A stretch of 64,000 nt of DNA, from assembly GCA_014281115.1 (NCBI GenBank), contig JACONQ010000015.1, positions 1,736,001 to 1,800,000 on the forward strand, read 5' to 3'. The translations under genes and the position numbers were made by a program. Source of the DNA: Laburnicola sp. R22_1. Taxonomy: Eukaryota; Ascomycota; Dothideomycetes; Pleosporales; Didymosphaeriaceae. The notes below the pieces were generated by a model. The model was not told where the DNA came from. It was given only the letters and a program-made list of their open reading frames with translations, and searched no databases. Of this stretch, positions 59,265-64,000 are shown in pieces (positions within the stretch are counted from its first letter, which is position 1; each line of letters begins with the position of its first letter).

Positions 59265-60132
59265 GTTGGTGATGTACAGGTAGACTCAAGGGAAATCGAA
59301 GAGGTGCAGCGATAGGGAAGAGATTATTAGTATTAAAAAGTGTACAATGGTAGGATGGAAGAGGGAAAGGGTTGAAGATGGGTGAGAGAAAAGCGAAGGA
59401 CGGGGCAACGCTGATGAATCTTCACGGTGACGTCTGACGCACCAAGCTTTTATGGACGGCGGAAGGTCCTGTTCGCAAGGGGAAGCGGCGAAGGACAGCG
59501 CGCAGGGCCCGGGAATGATGCAGGGGCAGGGCAGGACATGTGGACGAGGCGGCGGCGTGGCGTCGCCTTCCGCTCTGCATCTAGGGCCTCCAGGGCTGCA
59601 TTGCGCTCATGTGACGGGCGGCCACGGATGGGCTCTGTCGCAGGAGTCAGACGCGAGGCTTCCGGGGAGAAGCGTCCAAAGGCAGGTCGAGTGTTGACAA
59701 GTGCACAAAACCTCAGAGACCCAAATGCGGCAAGCGGATCTTCGACAAGGGCTAGCGCCGCCGTGGGCCCCTGGTCGGAAGTCGGGAGCTCCCATATCGA
59801 ACAATATCGAACATCTTTTCCGGCCTGCCGCGTGTTTATGGAATCCCGGGAGGTGCTAAAAATACTTCGATATCGGCCGTACATATGTTGTGTTTGCCCC
59901 GTTGATTGCTGAGGCCCTCCACACAGGGAAGAGGATGGTCCAAACTCAGGGGAAGAATGGTTCGAGATCCGAGCCGACTCTTGCACAATGTGTGCAGAGC
60001 ATCGTCGAATCTTGACACCTGAGTCACCGCTGCAATCCAGCGTTGACCGTAGACGTTGACGTTGCCGTTGACTCAATCCCGGGTGACGTTTTCGCTTTAA
60101 AGCTTGCCATGGCCGAGCCGTTTTCTCCGCTA
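59265..60132. other. GH17 upstream region
   Basis: Normal-composition DNA between the GH17 start and the pogo element. Overlapping long frames on both strands (59,427-59,912 plus, 59,450-60,181 minus) show no recognisable domains and are probably chance frames in GC-rich promoter DNA. A possible TATA-like CATAAAAG on the minus strand lies near 59,450. Confidence 0.5.
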
Positions 60133-62231
60133 CCGTGTCCGTGCGCGTAATGCCCGGATTCGCGTAATGCCCGCGCAACACCAGAAGCGCTCTATCAGCG
60201 ATCAGGCAATAGAACCACCCACAATCAATATTATCACGAGATTTTCTAGAGTAGCACTATATCGATGCTTGCGATCAATTTGCACTATCTATATCTATTA
60301 GGAAGCTTGACGTTGCGGCCGCGGCGTGTAGATCTGGTCGGGGCAGCAGATGCGCCCTCTGAGGCCTCCCCATTATCTTGAGCATTAACAACACGTTTCT
60401 GACGCTTTCTGCTCTGTAGAGCTGGCTAAGAGGCCTTTCTCTTACCCTTTTGGGATAGTTGTAGAGCTTTTTCAGCGTCGCGGGCAGACTTCTGGGCAGC
60501 GCGCTGAGCTGCCTTTTCAGCCCTCTCTTTCTCCTTTGCCTCCCTAGCTACCTCTCGCGCAACACGCTTCTCCTGCTGGATTTTCTCCTTATATAGCTTA
60601 GCTGCCTTCTTTAGCTCTGCTGTCTCTGCTTTTTGAAGCTGCTGCTGCTTATCCTCCTGCTCCTTGATTGATTGACGAACACGTGCCTCCCTTACTTTCC
60701 TTGGTGACCATAAGATAGCCCTACTATGATAATCCTGGCGCTGTTGAAGGTCTAGAGCTTTGCTCTTCTTCTCACGCTTCTTCTTAATAGATAGCGCCTG
60801 CCTAAGCCTATTGTTGTCATGCTTAAGCAGCTCATTTTCAACAGATAGGTGGTGGAGTGATTAACGAAGCTTTTGTGTATCCTTGCTACTTTGATCACTC
60901 ACTGCGGAGCGTACAAGCCTATCCATCTTTCTCCAATCATGATCACTAAGCCCTAATGAGGAGCTATTGCCTGATTCTTGATCCTGGGTGAACCTATTAA
61001 GGATAGGATCAGGATTAGGTGGCGATATACCTGTGGCTCTAAAAGAGCTCAGGATAGTTGATTCCTTAAAGGAGACCTTCCACGCGTTCCAGAATAGGGG
61101 AAGAAGTCGCCTTTGGTGATAGAAACCAGGCCCTGGCTTCTATGGAGATATCTTGATAGCTCTGCTGAGTAGGCTATTAATAGAGGCTTAAACATCGCAA
61201 CGTCAAGAGGCTGAAGCGTATAAGTTGAATGAGGAGGCAGGATAGCAAGGAGGATCCTATGCTGATCACAGTAGTCAATAAAGTCCATAGTGATGTGGGA
61301 TCCATGGCCATCTACGATTAAGAGTTGATATGATCGGCGGGTCTTCTCTTTTGTGCAGCAATCAAATACCTGTTCAAGCCAGGCAAGCCTAATATTGTTG
61401 TTCGTCCAGCCAGAGGGTGATGAGGTGATAAAGACTTCTTGTTCTCCTGCCTTAATATCCTCTACCTAGCTTGATTGGATGCCCTTGTTTGCAGCCTTAT
61501 AGATGAGGCTTGGCGGCAGAGCTGATCTATTAGCGCAGATACATGTTAGGAGCGTAATCTATGCGCGATTGCCATCCTAGAGCGATGCCCTAACCTCCTT
61601 CTTCTCCCACATTCGTCTGCTGAATATCCGTTTTGATCTACCCACGATACCAATCAGGAAGCCTTTTTCGTCCATATTGTAGATATGACGAGGATCTATC
61701 TGATACTAATCGATCTTGCTGTGTAGGAGGTTGAAATAGAGGCGATATTTATCCTCTAAATTAGCTTTGTGGCGATTGCTGTCTATGCCAACTGTCTATT
61801 GCGAGATAAGCTGAATGCTGTGTTAGTTGATAAAGCGGGTAACCTAGCTCTCGCTGACTGGCTCCTTTGCTATAGTAGAGGCGAAGTTCTGTATCATCTC
61901 TCTAGTGGGAGGTATATGTCTCTCTGTAAGTCCTTTGATATATTGTACGAGCTCCTGCTCTTGCTGTAGGTTGAGTTTCAGCTGGTTGATATTCTTGACC
62001 TGCCTGGGGCGCGTTACCCCTCGATGCCTTCGACCCAACGTAGATCGTTCAAGCCCATGCCTAGCAGCAACTTCTGTATATAAAAAATCTTCTCCTGGTT
62101 CTCGCGATTCTATCTTATCAATCGCAGCCTGATATGGATCCATAATGGTGGAGTTATCGCGTGCTGAAGTTAGGGTGTTTTGGTGTTGCGCGGGCATTAC
62201 GCGAATCCGGGCATTACGCGCACGGACACGG
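60133..62231 (-). mobile_element. pogo/Fot1-like transposon, copy 2 (2,099 bp, full length)
   Basis: Inverted ends CCGTGTCCGTGCGCGTAATG... at 60,133 and its complement ending at 62,231, with about 50 bp matching inwards. TA duplications are at 60,131-60,132 and 62,232-62,233. Same element as copy 1 at the left edge. It sits in gene-bearing DNA between the GH17 upstream region and the DUF1996 gene and is less mutated than copy 1. Confidence 0.95.
60285..62143 (-). pseudogene. pogo-family transposase, copy 2
   Basis: From ATG (62,143) to TAG (60,285) is 1,859 bp, one short of 620 codons: a G is missing at about 61,096-61,100 relative to copy 1, shifting the frame after SQGLVSITKGDFFP. N-terminal HTH (DPYQAAIDKIESREPGEDF), a CENP-B-like part (QYIKGLTERHIPPTREMIQN), then an in-frame TAG after AKEPVSES (61,844-61,846). 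The DDE end, PHSTYTLQPLDVAMFKPLLI, is near 61,200. The C-terminal part is a long Lys/Glu/Ala-rich coiled coil ending RRGRNVKLPNRYR. Inactive through one deletion and several nonsense changes. Confidence 0.88.
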
Positions 62232-62366
62232 TACCGGTAAGCCGTACAAGGCACATCACGATGCCACGATTCAGCCGCGGAGATTTTACCCCTGCCGATG
62301 TAGGCACATTAGCGTTGTAAACTTCGCAATCCTGTCTTTTATGTGGCATGGCAGGAAACATATCTT
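62232..62366. other. region between pogo element and DUF1996 gene end
   Basis: 135 bp from the transposon end to the stop codon; it should contain the DUF1996 terminator. Nothing else seen. Confidence 0.4.
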
Positions 62367-63611
62367 CTATGATCCCGAATTGTTCATCTCGCCGCTACTT
62401 CTATCTGGCGGTAGAGCGCTCGAATTACTTCCTCTACTTGCGCACTCGTTCGCTTCCTCCACGCTCTGCGTCTCCAGCACCGGGCAATCAGTGCCGCAAA
62501 AGCAAAACCTGTCCATCGCGCTCTGTAGCGCGTCGCCTTTCCATCCAAACAGATAGTCGCCATGCCAGCCATACCCACCGGAGTCATCCATGCTAAACAC
62601 AAATGGCTGAGTCCCATCCGTGGGCCACATGGTCTGATCGTTGAAAGCGGACGTGTTCCATATCGTCTAGTATAGAACTTGCGGGAGCTTGACCGGATGA
62701 CTTGAGTAGCGTTGCGTTAGCAATGGAGATGCACGAGGTATAGCAAAAGCACTCACGTGTCCGGACATTCCCATTGGGTGTTAAAAGTCCCCTTGGACGG
62801 ATACGCAGCATGGCTCTTATGGTCCGGGCTGTCGACTGAAATTCCGTCCCAACAGGTGGGAAAGAAGTTGTTGACTCGTAGCCCGTATGGACATGGCTCG
62901 GTCGGAAAGTGGCGCGTGTCCCAAGAACCACCGATTTCAGAATCAGGGGGAGCGGGGCCCCATGGCTCTGTGAAGCGGCGGAAGGCTATGCTTTTGAATT
63001 CGTCCGTGTTGGGACTGGGTTCGCGGTACGCTGGGTCGCCGATGAGCATCCGGAAGCCCTGGCAGTAGATCAGCCAGAGTCGACGAGAAGATCAAAAAGG
63101 CAAAGAACTCACAGGTTTGAAAGCCGTCACCTTTGTTTTCTTATCATACGGAGCCGTATAGTAGACCGTCATGCCCCCTCTCTGTCCTTCGAGACCAAGG
63201 TTTTCCATCAACGGCACGCGGTGGAAGCTCCCATTCCGATGCCGGAAGAACAACACTGCGGTCCAGTAGTTTGAGAAGTCTTCGCTGAAAGTACACGTTG
63301 TACAGGTTGCTTCTTCGGAGATGTTCATTGAGGGGTCCATGCTGGATGCAAGGGCATTTCCACCTACGAATTGGTGAAGATGAGGTGATGGAACTAAGCC
63401 GGGTGTGACGAGTCTGAAGTAATGTCAATTGAGAAAGAGAAGGAGAAGAAGTGCAGAAGGGACTGTACGGATCAATGCGCTGGATGTTGAGCTCGGAGCA
63501 AGAGAAGCGCAAGAAGTCGTTGAAGGTAGGACCGTCTGGGATGGATGTATTTTGGGCCACGGTGTAGACTGCCGTGAGCACTGAGAGCATGGCATAATTC
63601 AGTACTTGCAT
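62367..63611 (-). pseudogene. DUF1996 secreted protein gene with one premature TAG
   Basis: Four exons: 63,611-63,469, 63,413-63,113, 63,058-62,757 and 62,700-62,367. The introns are 54-56 bp with GT...AG ends; together 360 codons in phase. Signal peptide MQVLNYAMLSVLTAVYTVAQ. DUF1996 signatures in order: QRIDPLVTPGLVPSPHLHQF across the first junction, CTTCTFSEDFSNYWTAVLFF, GMTVYYTAPYDK, GFRMLIGDP, NNFFPTCWDGISVDSPDHKS, and DGTQPFVFSMDDSGGYGWHG near the end. Function of the family is unknown; members are extracellular. Codon 260 (62,667-62,669) is TAG between VLY and TIWNTSAFN. Every other feature looks functional, so this is a recent loss, a sequence error, or a readthrough site. Confidence 0.82.
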
Positions 63612-64000
63612 TATGTTGAGCTAAGTTTCCAGTCACGAGAGCATCAGAAGGCGGGATGTTTGCAAAAGATAGCTCGAACGTAGAGTAATCCCCACATCTC
63701 GATAGTACATTGGCATCGTTGCTCTGTTCCTGATGAGGGGATGAGGTGGGAAGGATGCGTATATAGTTAATATATGTGCAGCCAACGGAGAACCAGCACA
63801 ATCTCGCGACAAAACTGCCGCCCCGGCCCTCTCATTCTGCTAGAGATGATACCTCCAATCATTTGGTATTTGAGCGCAATACATCATAACTCAACAATCG
63901 CTTCTCGAATTACCTGCGTGTGGGTTACGTCTCGGGTTATTCGCCAGTATCTAACGGTTCTAGATCAAAAGAAAGGTTGGCCTCCTCTTGAAACTGCATG
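63612..64000. other. DUF1996 upstream region
   Basis: Intergenic to the window edge. A TATA-like stretch (TATATAGTTAATATATG) at 63,760-63,776 lies about 150-165 bp upstream of the start codon. No other gene seen. Confidence 0.45.

Noticed and set aside
59427..60181. Long overlapping frames on both strands upstream of GH17 (161 and 243 codons)
   Set aside because: GC-rich promoter DNA, Arg/Ala/Gly/Pro-rich translations without domains; the minus frame runs into the TIR of the pogo element.
1..64000. tRNA, rRNA, CRISPR arrays, telomere repeats, bacterial operons
   Set aside because: None seen; the fungal introns and RIP pattern make prokaryotic features irrelevant here.

Overview
The window looks like a chromosome segment of a filamentous ascomycete. 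It carries short fungal introns with GT...AG ends and CTRAY-type branch sites, fungal secreted-protein families, and extreme repeat-induced point mutation (RIP). A Dothideomycete/Pleosporales origin is a guess from gene style, not something the sequence proves. It splits sharply in two: about 1-55,800 is an AT-rich, gene-free block of nested, RIP-decayed transposons, and about 55,850-64,000 is normal-composition DNA with four host genes plus one pogo-type transposon.

Left stack (1-24,167). A pogo/Fot1-like DNA transposon runs off the left edge (to 1502). It abuts a plus-strand Ty3/gypsy element (1503-7087, intact 3' LTR), which itself interrupts a minus-strand gypsy element of the same broad family (7088-24,167, with its 5' LTR at 23,975-24,167). 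That minus-strand element was split by chromovirus copy A (12,868-22,481). Copy A carries a second pogo-type transposon (15,903-17,742) and a solo LTR (18,283-18,595). Another solo LTR with a perfect TSD lies at 11,152-11,313.

Right stack (24,502-54,804). One decayed Ty1/copia element, with LTRs at 24,502-24,788 and 54,379-54,804, can be followed through its gag, integrase, reverse transcriptase and RNase H. It is interrupted by a complete 8,111-bp gypsy element (25,853-33,963, TSD TAAAT), a Tc1/mariner element (38,241-41,354) that itself contains a pogo element (38,991-40,778), a complete chromovirus copy B (45,218-52,672, TSD CTAAG), and at least seven short or mid-size insertions. Several of those share a constant A-rich end, variable other ends and 10-12 bp TSDs.

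The best candidate for something undescribed is a four-exon gene antisense to the chromovirus, between pol and the 3' LTR. In copy B it spans 51,009-52,031 (281 codons, two TAG stops); a decayed counterpart lies in copy A at 20,820-21,842. The second candidate is the A-tailed short-repeat family.

Gene-bearing end. An O-methyltransferase gene (+) has a frame break near its start and a 75-bp hAT-type MITE just upstream of its TATA box. A But2-domain secreted protein gene (-) and a GH17 glucanase gene (-) are so close that they overlap or are fused. A pogo transposon (60,133-62,231) follows, and then a DUF1996 secreted-protein gene (-) with one in-frame TAG that fits RIP leaking out of the nearby transposon.
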